Made by a program: the position numbers and the translations under genes
Assembly: GCF_049723905.1 (NCBI RefSeq)
Contig: NZ_JBJKFD010000001.1
Span: forward strand, 4,278,001 to 4,342,000
Length of the DNA: 64,000 nucleotides
Reading direction: 5' to 3'
Origin: G963665185 sp049723905
GTDB taxonomy: Bacteria; Desulfobacterota; Desulfovibrionia; Desulfovibrionales; Desulfovibrionaceae
The notes under the pieces: generated by a model
Told to the model about the DNA's origin: nothing
Databases searched by the model: none
What the model saw: the letters and a program-made list of their open reading frames with translations, nothing else
In this document: one piece after another, positions 9,098 to 16,840 of the stretch
Position numbering within the stretch: the stretch's first letter is position 1
Layout: each line of letters opens with the position of its first letter

Positions 9098-10560
9098 AGT
9101 CGGGCCTGAAATATCTCTAGTGGATTGATTTTTATTAACAATTCTCCTTGTACAATGTAGTATTTTCGACCAGAGAACGTTGTGAATTCGTATAAAACCG
9201 GTCGAAATGATGCAGCGAATGGCGGGAGAATCATGAGGGCAAAACCCAAAAAACAGCCGCAGGGTACGTTCCTTTACCCAGACCTTCTGGACCAGCTCAA
9301 TCCGAAGGCTCCGCTCCTTCAATTGGCGAGGAGAATTCCCTGGGGGCGATTCGAGGAGGAGTTCGCCGGACTCTACAGCGACCAAGGTCGGCCAGCCAAG
9401 CCGCCCCGGCTAATGGTCGGGCTGATGCTGCTCAAGCAGTTGGAGAATCTGAGCGACGAACGGGTCGTGGAGGCATGGACGCAAAATCCCTACTACCAGG
9501 CGTTTTGCGGTATGACCGAGTTCCAGTGGAAGCTGCCTTGCGATCCCACGGATTTGATCTATTTCCGCAAGCGCATTGGCGAGGACGGGGCACGACTGAT
9601 TTTCGAGGTCTCCGTGGAACTGCACGGTGATGACGCCAAAGAACGAGAGATCACGGTGGATACCACGGTCCAGGAAAAGAACGTAACCTTTCCTACCGAC
9701 CTGAAGCTTTTGACCAAAGTCATCGAGGGCTGCCGTAAGATCGCGGACAGCGAAGGCGTCGGTCTACGCCGCAGCTTCAAGCGCACGCTCCCCAAGCTTC
9801 GGCTGAAACGGATGAAGATGGCCAAAAAGGCGAGGAAGATGCGGACAATGGCTGGTGCCTTGATCCGTGAACTCCGGCGCAAATTGCCGGGCGAAGCCCT
9901 GGGCCGCCACCAGGAGCGACTTGACCTGTACGAGCGGGTCAAGGACCAGAAACGAAGCGACAAGAATAAGGTCTACAGCCTACACGAACCCGATATTCTC
10001 TGCATCTCCAAGGGTAAAGCGCACAAGCAGTACGAGTTCGGGCGCAAGGCGTCCATCGCGGTCACAAAAACTACGGGTATCATCGTCGGCGCGATGTCGT
10101 TCAACGAGAACGTCTACGACGGCCATACGTTGCCGGATGTCCTCGAACAGTGTTGGGAGGTCACCGGGGTCTGTCCGTCCATGGCGATCTGCGACCGAGG
10201 CTACAGGGGCCTGAATCAGGTCGGTGACACGCAAATCCTCATCCCAAAGCCTCCGAAGAAGAAGGACACACCGTACCAGCGCCTTATGGCGCGGCTCCGC
10301 TTCCGCCGTCGGGCGGCTATCGAGCCGGTGATCGGCCATCTCAAACACGATCACCGCATGGCCCGGAGCTATCTCAAGGGCGCGGTCGGCGACGCCATTA
10401 ACTTGTTTATGGCCGCAGCGGCGTTCAACTTCAGGAAGTGGATGCGGAAAATCGGAGAGTTTTTTGCGCTCTTGGCGTTTCTGCTCCTCGGCAAAGACTC
10501 AAGCCGACGGCTGGCGGAAAATGTGGCGTAGAAGCTGAAACGGGTTTTTCAGGCCTGACT
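9098..10560 (+). mobile_element. IS5-type insertion sequence
   Basis: Terminal inverted repeats AGTCGGGCCTGAAA (left) and AGTCAGGCCTGAAA (right, reverse complement) enclose one transposase gene. The flanks repeat TATTTA. This can be read as a 6-bp duplication with ends at 9099/10559 or as a 4-bp ATTT duplication with ends at 9098/10560; the 4-bp reading suits IS5-group elements. It splits the HNH gene. Confidence 0.88.
9233..10531 (+). CDS. IS5 family DDE transposase
   Basis: 432 residues from the ATG at 9233 (preceded by GGCGGGAGAA); an earlier GTG at 9182 is possible. The N-terminal DUF772-like part (RPAKPPRLMVGLMLLKQL) is followed by a DDE domain: Asp in VDTTVQEKN, Asp in CDRGYRG, and Glu in EPVIGHLKHDHR. 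A Lys/Arg-rich insert lies between the first two. The gene looks intact, so the element may still be active. Confidence 0.9.
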   Translation: MRAKPKKQPQGTFLYPDLLDQLNPKAPLLQLARRIPWGRFEEEFAGLYSDQGRPAKPPRLMVGLMLLKQLENLSDERVVEAWTQNPYYQAFCGMTEFQWKLPCDPTDLIYFRKRIGEDGARLIFEVSVELHGDDAKEREITVDTTVQEKNVTFPTDLKLLTKVIEGCRKIADSEGVGLRRSFKRTLPKLRLKRMKMAKKARKMRTMAGALIRELRRKLPGEALGRHQERLDLYERVKDQKRSDKNKVYSLHEPDILCISKGKAHKQYEFGRKASIAVTKTTGIIVGAMSFNENVYDGHTLPDVLEQCWEVTGVCPSMAICDRGYRGLNQVGDTQILIPKPPKKKDTPYQRLMARLRFRRRAAIEPVIGHLKHDHRMARSYLKGAVGDAINLFMAAAAFNFRKWMRKIGEFFALLAFLLLGKDSSRRLAENVA

Positions 10561-10775
10561 ATTTAATGGACTGCTACTTATTCCTAATATTGACCGAGCT
10601 TTTGATGCTGGATTTATTTCTTTTGATGAATCTGGAGATATTATGATTTCTGACACATTCAAGAACTTTAAGGTTCTTGGAATTAATAAAAAAATGAAAA
10701 TTAAGTTAGACTGTCGGCATTTTCCCTTCCTAGAGTTTCATCAGAAAAATATTTTTAAATAATTTTTATTTTTTC

Positions 10776-10892
10776 CTTGTTCATAAGAAAATCCCCGTGT
10801 GGCCCTTGGGTCACACGGGGATTTTCTTACGAACCGTAGGTCCAGGAGGCCGTTGCCTCCTGGCGGAGTCCAGAGGCAGCGCCTCTGGTCCT
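10776..10892. repeat. Multi-hairpin repeat, family C copy 1
   Basis: Three stems in a row: AAAATCCCCGTG / CACGGGGATTTT, then GGAGGC / GCCTCC, then CCAGAGGC / GCCTCTGG. Nearly identical to 12708-12825. The first stem could end transcripts on both strands. Confidence 0.8.
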
Positions 10893-10916
10893 AGGTTGCT
10901 GGAAGTATTAAATGTG

Positions 10917-10983
10917 TAGACCGCGTAAGTTGAGTTTCCCGGCAAGGCAACGAAGCCGGAAGCTCAAGTCGCGCGGTCTAGCC
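10917..10983. repeat. Dispersed repeat, family D copy 1 (short form)
   Basis: Bounded by TAGACCGCGTAAGTT and the complementary GCGCGGTCTA. A longer version with about 60 extra bases is at 20501-20626. It abuts the stop of the MetE-like gene. Confidence 0.7.
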
Positions 10984-12116
10984 TATTTCCAGACTTCAGC
11001 AGCAGTATCGACCACAAAGCGCAGTTTGGCCCACTGTTGTTCTTCAGTCAGGGTGTTGCCTTCCTCGGTGGAGGAAAAGCCGCATTGGGGGCTGAGGCAG
11101 AGCTGATTGATCGGCACAATCTGGGCTGCTTCTTCCAATCGGGCCAAAACCTCTTCACGTTTTTCCAATTCACCGCTTTTGGATGAGATGAGTCCCAAGA
11201 CAACCTGCTGATCCTTGATATGCTTCAGCGGTGTAAAGTCTCCGGCCCTGTCCGAATCGTATTCCAGGAAGAATCCGTTCAGCTTGGCATTGGCGAAGAG
11301 TTCCGGAGCCACCAGGTCGTATCCGCCGCTTGTGAACCAGGTGGAACGGTAGTTCCCCCGGCAGATGTGCATGGTTACGATCATGTCGTCGGGACGGTCA
11401 TCAATGGCGGCATTGACGAGCCGCACATACTTCTTGGCCAGTTCGTCCGGGTCTATTCCCCGTTTGCTCATGGCTTCGCGCTGGTCCGCATTGCACAGCG
11501 CACCCCAGCTGGTGTCGTCGAGTTGCAGGTATCTGCAGCCCGCGTTGTAAAAGGCGGCAAGTGCGTCACGGTAAGCCTGGGCAATATCGACCAGGAAGCC
11601 TTCTTCCGTGGGGTAGAAATCGGGGCGGGCAAACTGCTCGTTGCGAACTGCCAGTACAAAGTGGAGCATGGCAGGGGAGGGAATCGTCATTTTGGCGGTG
11701 TGGTCGCCAGCGCATTTTTTGAGGAATGCGAAGTGCTCCAGCATGGGATGGGTGCCGAAGCCGATTTCTCCCACCAGCTCCACGCTTTCCGCGCGGGTAT
11801 GAACGCCCTGGAAAATAAATCCTTTGTCCGTGACTTTTTTTTGCAGGCCATCAAGATCGGCCATGAAATCCAGGTGCCACCAGCTGCGGCGCAGTTCGCC
11901 GTCGGTTACGGCCTTCAGGCCGCATGCCTTTTGCTTTTCCACAATGTCGGCAATGGCTTTGTCTTCGGCTTTCTTGAGCTCGGCAGCGGTAATTTTCCCT
12001 TCCTGAAACTGGCTCCGGGCCTGCTTTACGGATGCCGGGCGGAGTATGCTCCCTACGTGGTCGGCTCGGAAGGGGGGGAGAGTGCGGGCTGTAGCTTGAT
12101 CAAATGAGTTTGTCAT
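10983..12116 (-). CDS. MetE-like cobalamin-independent methionine synthase domain protein (YxjG/YxjH type)
   Basis: About 377 residues, the size of the catalytic C-terminal half of MetE alone. Zinc ligands appear as HxC in TMHICRGN and the distal Cys in LSPQCGFSS; the N-terminal FRADHVGS is typical of this branch. It probably transfers a methyl group to a thiol such as homocysteine, but the donor is not certain since the N-terminal MetE half is missing. A cobalamin riboswitch lies upstream on the same strand, fitting B12-dependent shut-off of a B12-independent enzyme. I chose the ATG at 12116; another in-frame ATG is at 12128, and neither has a strong RBS. Confidence 0.85.
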   Translation of the reverse strand: MTNSFDQATARTLPPFRADHVGSILRPASVKQARSQFQEGKITAAELKKAEDKAIADIVEKQKACGLKAVTDGELRRSWWHLDFMADLDGLQKKVTDKGFIFQGVHTRAESVELVGEIGFGTHPMLEHFAFLKKCAGDHTAKMTIPSPAMLHFVLAVRNEQFARPDFYPTEEGFLVDIAQAYRDALAAFYNAGCRYLQLDDTSWGALCNADQREAMSKRGIDPDELAKKYVRLVNAAIDDRPDDMIVTMHICRGNYRSTWFTSGGYDLVAPELFANAKLNGFFLEYDSDRAGDFTPLKHIKDQQVVLGLISSKSGELEKREEVLARLEEAAQIVPINQLCLSPQCGFSSTEEGNTLTEEQQWAKLRFVVDTAAEVWK

Positions 12117-12352
12117 AATGGTATCCATGGTTGTTTTCGAATGAATGAGCAGGGGCACCAATTGCCAAAGTGACCGCCCCAGTAGGATTGTGGCAGGAGG
12201 CTGAGGCCTCCAAAGCCAGCAACGAACTGAGCGTCATACACTGGCTCTGGTTTGTTTTGCGAAAGAAGAGAACTCGAAGGCGGAAGCATTCGAGATGATC
12301 GTGAGGATTGTCTTTGCGCGAGACGAAACCAACAAGCCGTTGTCATCACAGC

Positions 12353-12485
12353 GTTGACAAGACGTCTCCTGGCTCCCGGTTCGAGTGTGCCTGGCCTTCC
12401 CATTCTGTGGCGAACAGTGGCTTCGGCTGCATGGCCGGATACAGTGGCGCGTCCGCAGCGGCCTTTCACCGCTTTCCGTTTCTTG
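12353..12485 (-). promoter_or_regulatory. Cobalamin (B12) riboswitch
   Basis: Read on the minus strand: GGAAAGCGGTGAAAGGCCGC, then GCGCCACTGT, GAAGCCACTG, GGGAAGGCCAGG and the B12 box GAGCCAGGAGACGTC (12361-12377). These appear in the correct order and spacing for the AdoCbl/MeCbl aptamer. A GGAGGC-CTCA-GCCTCC hairpin at 12197-12212 lies between aptamer and gene and may be part of the expression platform; no T-run follows it, so control may be translational. Confidence 0.93.
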
Positions 12486-12504
12486 TCAACTATATCTAGA
12501 TGTA

Positions 12505-12533
12505 TTGATATATGTTGGTGAGAGTCTTGTCAA
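12505..12533 (-). promoter_or_regulatory. Predicted sigma-70 promoter of the riboswitch transcript
   Basis: On the minus strand: TTGACA (12533-12528), 17-bp spacer, TATCAA (12510-12505), placing transcription start just ahead of the aptamer. Confidence 0.65.
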
Positions 12534-12542
12534 GAACAACAT

Positions 12543-12669
12543 CAGGTTACTGAAAAAGGCACGATAGCTTCGTTGCTGCGAAAAAACTCAACCCCTCGCG
12601 TATCAAGGAAATACGCGTCGGCCTTGATTTTTTCTATCGCCTTGCTCTCGTACTTTTTTGCGCAACCTG
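12543..12669. repeat. Dispersed hairpin repeat, family B copy 2
   Basis: Bounded by CAGGTTACTGAAAAAGG and TTTTTTGCGCAACCTG, interior nearly the same as 7216-7340. Confidence 0.85.
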
Positions 12670-12670
12670 C

Positions 12671-12944
12671 CAGGGCTGCTCAAAAAGGTGCGATAACCCT
12701 ATGTCCCTCTGTTCATAAGAAAATCCCCGTGGGCCATGGGCCACACGGGGATTTTCTTATGAACGAATCGCAGGTCCAGGAGGCCGTTGCCTCCTGGCGG
12801 AGTCCAGAGGCAGCGCCTCTGGTCCCAGATTGCTCAATGTACTCCTTTCGTTGCTGCGAAAAACTCGAATCCTTGCGTATCAGGAAATGCGCGTCGGCCT
12901 CGTGTTTTTCTAGCGCCTTGTTCTCATACCTTTTGAGCAACCTG
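12671..12944. repeat. Family B copy 3 with a family C element nested inside
   Basis: The left arm CAGGGCTGCTCAAAAAGGTGCG (12671-12692) and the right part from about 12848 to CCTTTTGAGCAACCTG (12944) belong to family B. The middle 12708-12825 is a full family C element (compare 10776-10892). This nesting suggests that family C can insert as a unit. Confidence 0.75.
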
Positions 12945-12969
12945 CAAATTAAACTTTGTAGTCACTTCC

Positions 12970-13770
12970 TCAGCCTCCGGCGCTGACCAGGGTGGTGATC
13001 TCCGAATTGGGCGAGGGCACGAACGAGGCGAACGAATTGAGCGTGACGATCTTGGGGCCGTACAGGGCGTGGGGTTGTTCCTTGAGGTACGCCCAACGCT
13101 GGGTACCGTACTCGAAATGCCACCACTCGCCATGGTAGTTGACGAATCCCGCCCGTATCATGACGTCGTACAGCAGGCGGCGGTTCTCCAGCGCGTCTTC
13201 CTCGGTTTCGGAAAGAGTTTCGCCCTGCTCCAGCCGTTCCTCGAAATAGCGGGTGTTGGAAATGGGGCCGGGGTAGTCGAAGGGCGCGCCGAAAAAGAGG
13301 GGCTGCCCGTCTGTTGTGGCAATGGTCAGGTCCACGGCGCCACCTGTGGCGTGGGGCGAGGGACGCGAGCTTTCCAGGCTGGGCCGGGCAACGAATTCAC
13401 TGGTCATTTCATTGATGGTCGGTTCGTCCTTGTCCGGGTAGACCTTGGCGAGTGCGGCGGCACATTCCCGGAAGAGCGCGGACTGTGTTTCCTTGCTCCG
13501 CCATGTGTCCAGGATGACCAGCCGCATGCCTTTGGGCAGCAGGCTGTTTGCCTTCAGCAGCATGCAGCGTATCTGGTCGCGTGCGTAGCATTCGGGAAGT
13601 GCGCGGTCTATGCCTGCGGAAAAGTAGGCGGGCCGGACAAGAATTTGATTTTCAGCCAGGGAGAGGGGAACTATGGTTTCCCCGCTCTCTTTTATTTCCT
13701 TGGTAAAGACTTCATCCCAGGACGGCGTTGCCGATACCGGTATGGGAGGGGAGTCTATGAGTCGTGCCAT
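12970..13770 (-). CDS. D-alanyl-D-alanine dipeptidase (VanX/DdpX type, M15D)
   Basis: 266 residues without a signal peptide, so cytosolic. The zinc-peptidase motif SPHATGGAVDLT gives His140 and Asp147; GEWWHFEYG gives catalytic Glu215 and zinc ligand His218; Arg91 in DTWRSKET matches the conserved VanX arginine. VanX-family enzymes split D-Ala-D-Ala into D-Ala. With alr and a TRAP transporter upstream in the same direction and no vanA/vanH ligase genes, a nutritional role (as for E. coli DdpX) is more likely than vancomycin resistance. The start at 13770 follows GGAGGT at ideal spacing. Confidence 0.9.
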   Translation of the reverse strand: MARLIDSPPIPVSATPSWDEVFTKEIKESGETIVPLSLAENQILVRPAYFSAGIDRALPECYARDQIRCMLLKANSLLPKGMRLVILDTWRSKETQSALFRECAAALAKVYPDKDEPTINEMTSEFVARPSLESSRPSPHATGGAVDLTIATTDGQPLFFGAPFDYPGPISNTRYFEERLEQGETLSETEEDALENRRLLYDVMIRAGFVNYHGEWWHFEYGTQRWAYLKEQPHALYGPKIVTLNSFASFVPSPNSEITTLVSAGG

Positions 13771-13803
13771 TGGAACCTCCAATGCATGGGCAGTGCTATA
13801 TGT

Positions 13804-13829
13804 AGGCCCGCCCGGTTCTGGGCGGGCCG
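13804..13829 (-). promoter_or_regulatory. Intercistronic GC-rich hairpin between dctM and the dipeptidase gene
   Basis: GGCCCGCCC / GGGCGGGCC stem with a 6-8 base loop and no T-run. It may stabilise the upstream message or reduce read-through rather than end it. Confidence 0.5.
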
Positions 13830-13840
13830 TTGCTTGAGTA

Positions 13841-15124
13841 CTAGTATCCCAGCAGACGCGGCAGCCAGAGGGATATGGACGGGAAAAAGATCAGCATGAG
13901 CTGGCAGGCCAGTGCCACGAGCACGAACGGCCAGATGTGCTTGAACATCTTTTCCAACGACACCGAGCCGATGGAGGCCACGATGTAGACGCAGGCTCCC
14001 ATGGGCGGCGTGATGAGCGCAATGGTGATGTTGAGCGTCATGACGATGCCGAAGTGCAGCGGATCGATGCCCGCAACCACTGCCAGGGGCGCGAACACGG
14101 GAGTAAGCAGCACCAGGGCGGCGATTTCTTCCATGAACATGCCCACCACAAAGACGATAAGGCTCATGAACAGCAGCACCATGGACGGGGTCTTGGCATA
14201 CTCCAGAACCAGGGGGGCCAACTTTTGCGGCACCTGCTCGGACGAGAGAATCCAGCCCACAATGGTGGCCGCGCCGATAACCACGAAGATGACGCTGGAC
14301 AGCCGCACTGTATTGGAAAAGGCCTTGGTGATTCCCTTCCAAGTGAGCTGCCGGGTCCAGATGAGGCCGACCAACAAGACATACAGGCTGGCCACGGCGC
14401 CGGATTCCGTTGGCGTCATAAAGCCGAACAGAATGCCGCCGATGATGATGCCGGGGGCGATAAGTGCCGTAACCGCACCGCCCGTTGCGCCCATAAGCTT
14501 GCTGAAGGAGAACTTGGCGTTCACGATGGGCAGGTTCAGCCGGGCAGCACTGATGCGGTGCATGACCATGAAGGCGATGCCCAGCAGCAGACCGGGCAGC
14601 ACACCTGCCATGAACAATGCGCCCACGTTGGTCTTGGTCATTGAACCGAACAGGATCATGAAAATGCTGGGCGGAATAATGGGACCTATGAGCGAACTGC
14701 CCGCGGTAAGGCCTGCGGCATAGGAACCAGGATATCCGCCCTTTTTCATGGCGGGAATCATGATGGAACCCACGGCGGAGGCGTCCGCGGCAGCCGAGCC
14801 GTTGACACCGGCAAAGATGATGCTGGCGACCACGGTAACGTAGCCCAGCCCGCCCTTGAAGTGCCCTACGAGCGCTTCCGCGAAATTGAGCAGGCGCGAG
14901 GTAAGCCCGGCACTGCCCATGAGCTCGCCAACCAGTATGAAGTAGGGGATGGCCAGCAGGGAGAACGGTTCCATGCCTCCGTAAAACTGCTGGATCATGA
15001 TCCGAAACTGGGAAAAGTCTCCGATGTAGAGGAATCCGCTGATTGCAGTGGCGAGCATGGCTGCGAACAGGGGCAGCCCGCAGATGAGCGTGGCAAAAAA
15101 AATGGCGAGAAGAACGAAACTCAT
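13841..15124 (-). CDS. dctM: TRAP transporter large permease DctM
   Basis: 427 residues, about 12 hydrophobic segments, with the DctM hallmark stretches ANGSAAADASAVGS-like (here GVNGSAAADASAVGSIMIP) and GFMTPTESGA. It is the inner-membrane channel subunit that uses the Na+ or H+ gradient to import a substrate delivered by DctP. Its ATG overlaps the DctQ stop, so translation is coupled. Organic acids are the usual TRAP cargo, but amino acids and their derivatives are known; the neighbours here suggest a D-amino acid or dipeptide. Confidence 0.93.
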   Translation of the reverse strand: MSFVLLAIFFATLICGLPLFAAMLATAISGFLYIGDFSQFRIMIQQFYGGMEPFSLLAIPYFILVGELMGSAGLTSRLLNFAEALVGHFKGGLGYVTVVASIIFAGVNGSAAADASAVGSIMIPAMKKGGYPGSYAAGLTAGSSLIGPIIPPSIFMILFGSMTKTNVGALFMAGVLPGLLLGIAFMVMHRISAARLNLPIVNAKFSFSKLMGATGGAVTALIAPGIIIGGILFGFMTPTESGAVASLYVLLVGLIWTRQLTWKGITKAFSNTVRLSSVIFVVIGAATIVGWILSSEQVPQKLAPLVLEYAKTPSMVLLFMSLIVFVVGMFMEEIAALVLLTPVFAPLAVVAGIDPLHFGIVMTLNITIALITPPMGACVYIVASIGSVSLEKMFKHIWPFVLVALACQLMLIFFPSISLWLPRLLGY

Positions 15125-15630
15125 TTTATGTCCTCCTTGCCTGGAACATCGGTTTTATGGGGAATGGGAATAAACTGTTGCAGCGTGTACTGGATGAGCA
15201 TGAGCCCCATGCCCACAGGGATGGACATGAGCGGCATGCTCTTTTTGATGCCGAGGGTCATAATGGTGAACAGACGCAGTTTGTATGCGTATTGGAAGCC
15301 TTGCACGATCATGAACACAAGGATGGCAGCAAAGACGAGCCGGCGGATGATGGTGACTATCCGCTGCGGGGTGCGGGGCAGGCGGTCCACTATGATGCGG
15401 ATGGCCATGTGTTCGCCTCTTTTGATGGCCGGAGCCGCCGCAAGCATGACCATCCAGACCAGGGTTATCTTGGCCAGGTCCGTGGTCCACATGGGGGGAC
15501 GGTAGAAGCGGGCGAACACGCCGAGCATGACATCTGCCAGATTAACGACGAGGAGCGCCCCGGCCCCGAAAAGACAGAGGCGCTCCAGGATGTCAGAGGC
15601 TTTTTGGCAAAAGCTCGTGACGGGGTGCAT
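15121..15630 (-). CDS. dctQ: TRAP transporter small permease DctQ
   Basis: 169 residues with four membrane segments, the normal DctQ topology. WTTDLAKITLVWMVMLAAAPAI and HMAIRII match the family core. It starts directly at the DctP stop codon and overlaps dctM by 4 bases. Confidence 0.9.
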   Translation of the reverse strand: MHPVTSFCQKASDILERLCLFGAGALLVVNLADVMLGVFARFYRPPMWTTDLAKITLVWMVMLAAAPAIKRGEHMAIRIIVDRLPRTPQRIVTIIRRLVFAAILVFMIVQGFQYAYKLRLFTIMTLGIKKSMPLMSIPVGMGLMLIQYTLQQFIPIPHKTDVPGKEDIK

Positions 15631-16647
15631 CTATTTTGCTCCCTCGGCATTGGCTTTCTTGGCATTGTCTATGGCCAGATCAATCCAGGACTGGTCCACC
15701 TGGTCTTTAAGCCAGTTCACATAGGAGGGGCTGCCCAGTTCTTCAAACTGCGCGGATTCTTCGGCAGTGGGCGTGTAGCTGGTCATGCCCTTGCTTTCCA
15801 GGAATTTGATGCGGTCCTGCACCTGGGATTCCACGAAGTCGCGGGTCTTGACGTTGGCTTCGTGAGCAGCCTTTTTAAGGGCGGCCTGCTGGTCGGGAGT
15901 CAGCGAGTCGAGCAGGGCGCTGTTCATCAGCAGAAACTGGTCGGAGTACTGGACGTTGGCCAGGGTGAGGTGCTTCTGCACTTCGTACAGGCTGCCGATG
16001 ATGATGTAGGTGGGCGGGTTCATCTGGCCGTCGGCAACGCCGGTCTTCAGGGCCAGGTAGACTTCGGTCCAGGGAATGGGGGTGCCGGAAGCGCCGAAGG
16101 CTTCGTACATGGCCACCTGGCTGGCGTCCATGGCGCGGAACTTCAGACCTTTGAAATCTGCGGGCGAATGGATGGGCTTGTCGCAGGTAAAGGCCAGGAA
16201 GCCACCTTCTTCAACAACTTCCAGCAGTTCAATGCCTGTCCGCTCGCGCAGGGTCTTACGTGCTTTTTCCATGAACTCGCTGCCGTCGAAAAAGATATGG
16301 GCGGCTTTGTAGTTCTTGAACAGGAACGGAATGTTGGTTGCAAACATTTCCGGGAAAACAGTCTGCATGCCGCCGTAGGAAGCCACGTTGATGACCGGGC
16401 CGCTCATGACCTGTTCCATGCGCTGCTCTTCGTTGCCCAGCTGGCTGTTGGGGTAGAGCACGATTTCCAGCTGCTTTCCGGTTGCCTCTTCAAGCAGCTG
16501 CTTGAATTGCACGGCAAAGTAGTGGACGGCGTTGTCGTTTTCGCTTGGCGGGCCATTGTAGCTCATCTTGATGGACTTGGCGGCCAGTGCACTGGCGGGG
16601 ATCGCCAGCATGGCCATTAGACATAACACAGTGATAATACGCTTCAT
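15631..16647 (-). CDS. dctP: TRAP transporter substrate-binding protein DctP
   Basis: 338 residues. The Sec signal MKRIITVLCLMAMLAIPASALA is followed by the DctP fold: GNEEQRMEQVMSG near residue 80, KGLKFRAMDA with the conserved substrate-carboxylate Arg, and EVYLALKTGVADGQMNP. It captures the substrate in the periplasm. The start at 16647 follows GGAGAGG; an upstream extension is not supported. Substrate unknown; position between alr and the dipeptidase gene suggests a D-Ala compound. Confidence 0.92.
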   Translation of the reverse strand: MKRIITVLCLMAMLAIPASALAAKSIKMSYNGPPSENDNAVHYFAVQFKQLLEEATGKQLEIVLYPNSQLGNEEQRMEQVMSGPVINVASYGGMQTVFPEMFATNIPFLFKNYKAAHIFFDGSEFMEKARKTLRERTGIELLEVVEEGGFLAFTCDKPIHSPADFKGLKFRAMDASQVAMYEAFGASGTPIPWTEVYLALKTGVADGQMNPPTYIIIGSLYEVQKHLTLANVQYSDQFLLMNSALLDSLTPDQQAALKKAAHEANVKTRDFVESQVQDRIKFLESKGMTSYTPTAEESAQFEELGSPSYVNWLKDQVDQSWIDLAIDNAKKANAEGAK

Positions 16648-16806
16648 GATATCCTCTCCAGTATGTGTATGAAGACGCGAGGGAGGCATCCCATATGCCT
16701 TCCCCGACGTTTTCAAATTCAAGGGCATTTGAATTGCAAACCTTGAACAAATCAGCCCGACAAATGCCGGGCAGGGCACTCTTTTGATTTTTACTGGTCA
16801 GTCCAT

Positions 16807-16840
16807 GTAGATACGTTTCAGCCTACGTAGATACGTTTCA
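16807..16840. repeat. Short direct repeat at the 3' end of alr
   Basis: GTAGATACGTTTCA occurs twice (16807-16820 and 16827-16840), covering the last codons and stop of alr. It looks like a recent small slippage duplication. Confidence 0.7.

Larger units (their letters stand above)
8594..10762 (+). pseudogene. HNH endonuclease gene interrupted by an IS element
   Basis: The 5' part (8594-9098) encodes a 168-residue AT-rich N-terminal region ending in the HNH-type sequence GCAVTGYKDVSLTVASHIKPW...EERLNLF. The 3' part resumes after the insertion at about 10560 with NGLLLIPNIDRAFDAGFISFDE and stops at 10762. Joining the two and removing one copy of the duplicated target restores one uninterrupted frame of 233 codons through the conserved ERLNLFNGLLL. 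Similar stand-alone HNH proteins are found in restriction and defence settings. Base composition is much more AT-rich than the flanks, suggesting horizontal acquisition before the IS inserted. Confidence 0.88.

Noticed and set aside
12113..12469. 118-codon open frame on - upstream of the MetE-like gene
   Set aside because: It lies inside the cobalamin riboswitch; the RNA motifs explain the sequence better.
12970..13770. Vancomycin resistance gene vanX
   Set aside because: No vanA/vanB ligase, vanH or VanRS genes nearby; alr and TRAP genes suggest metabolism.
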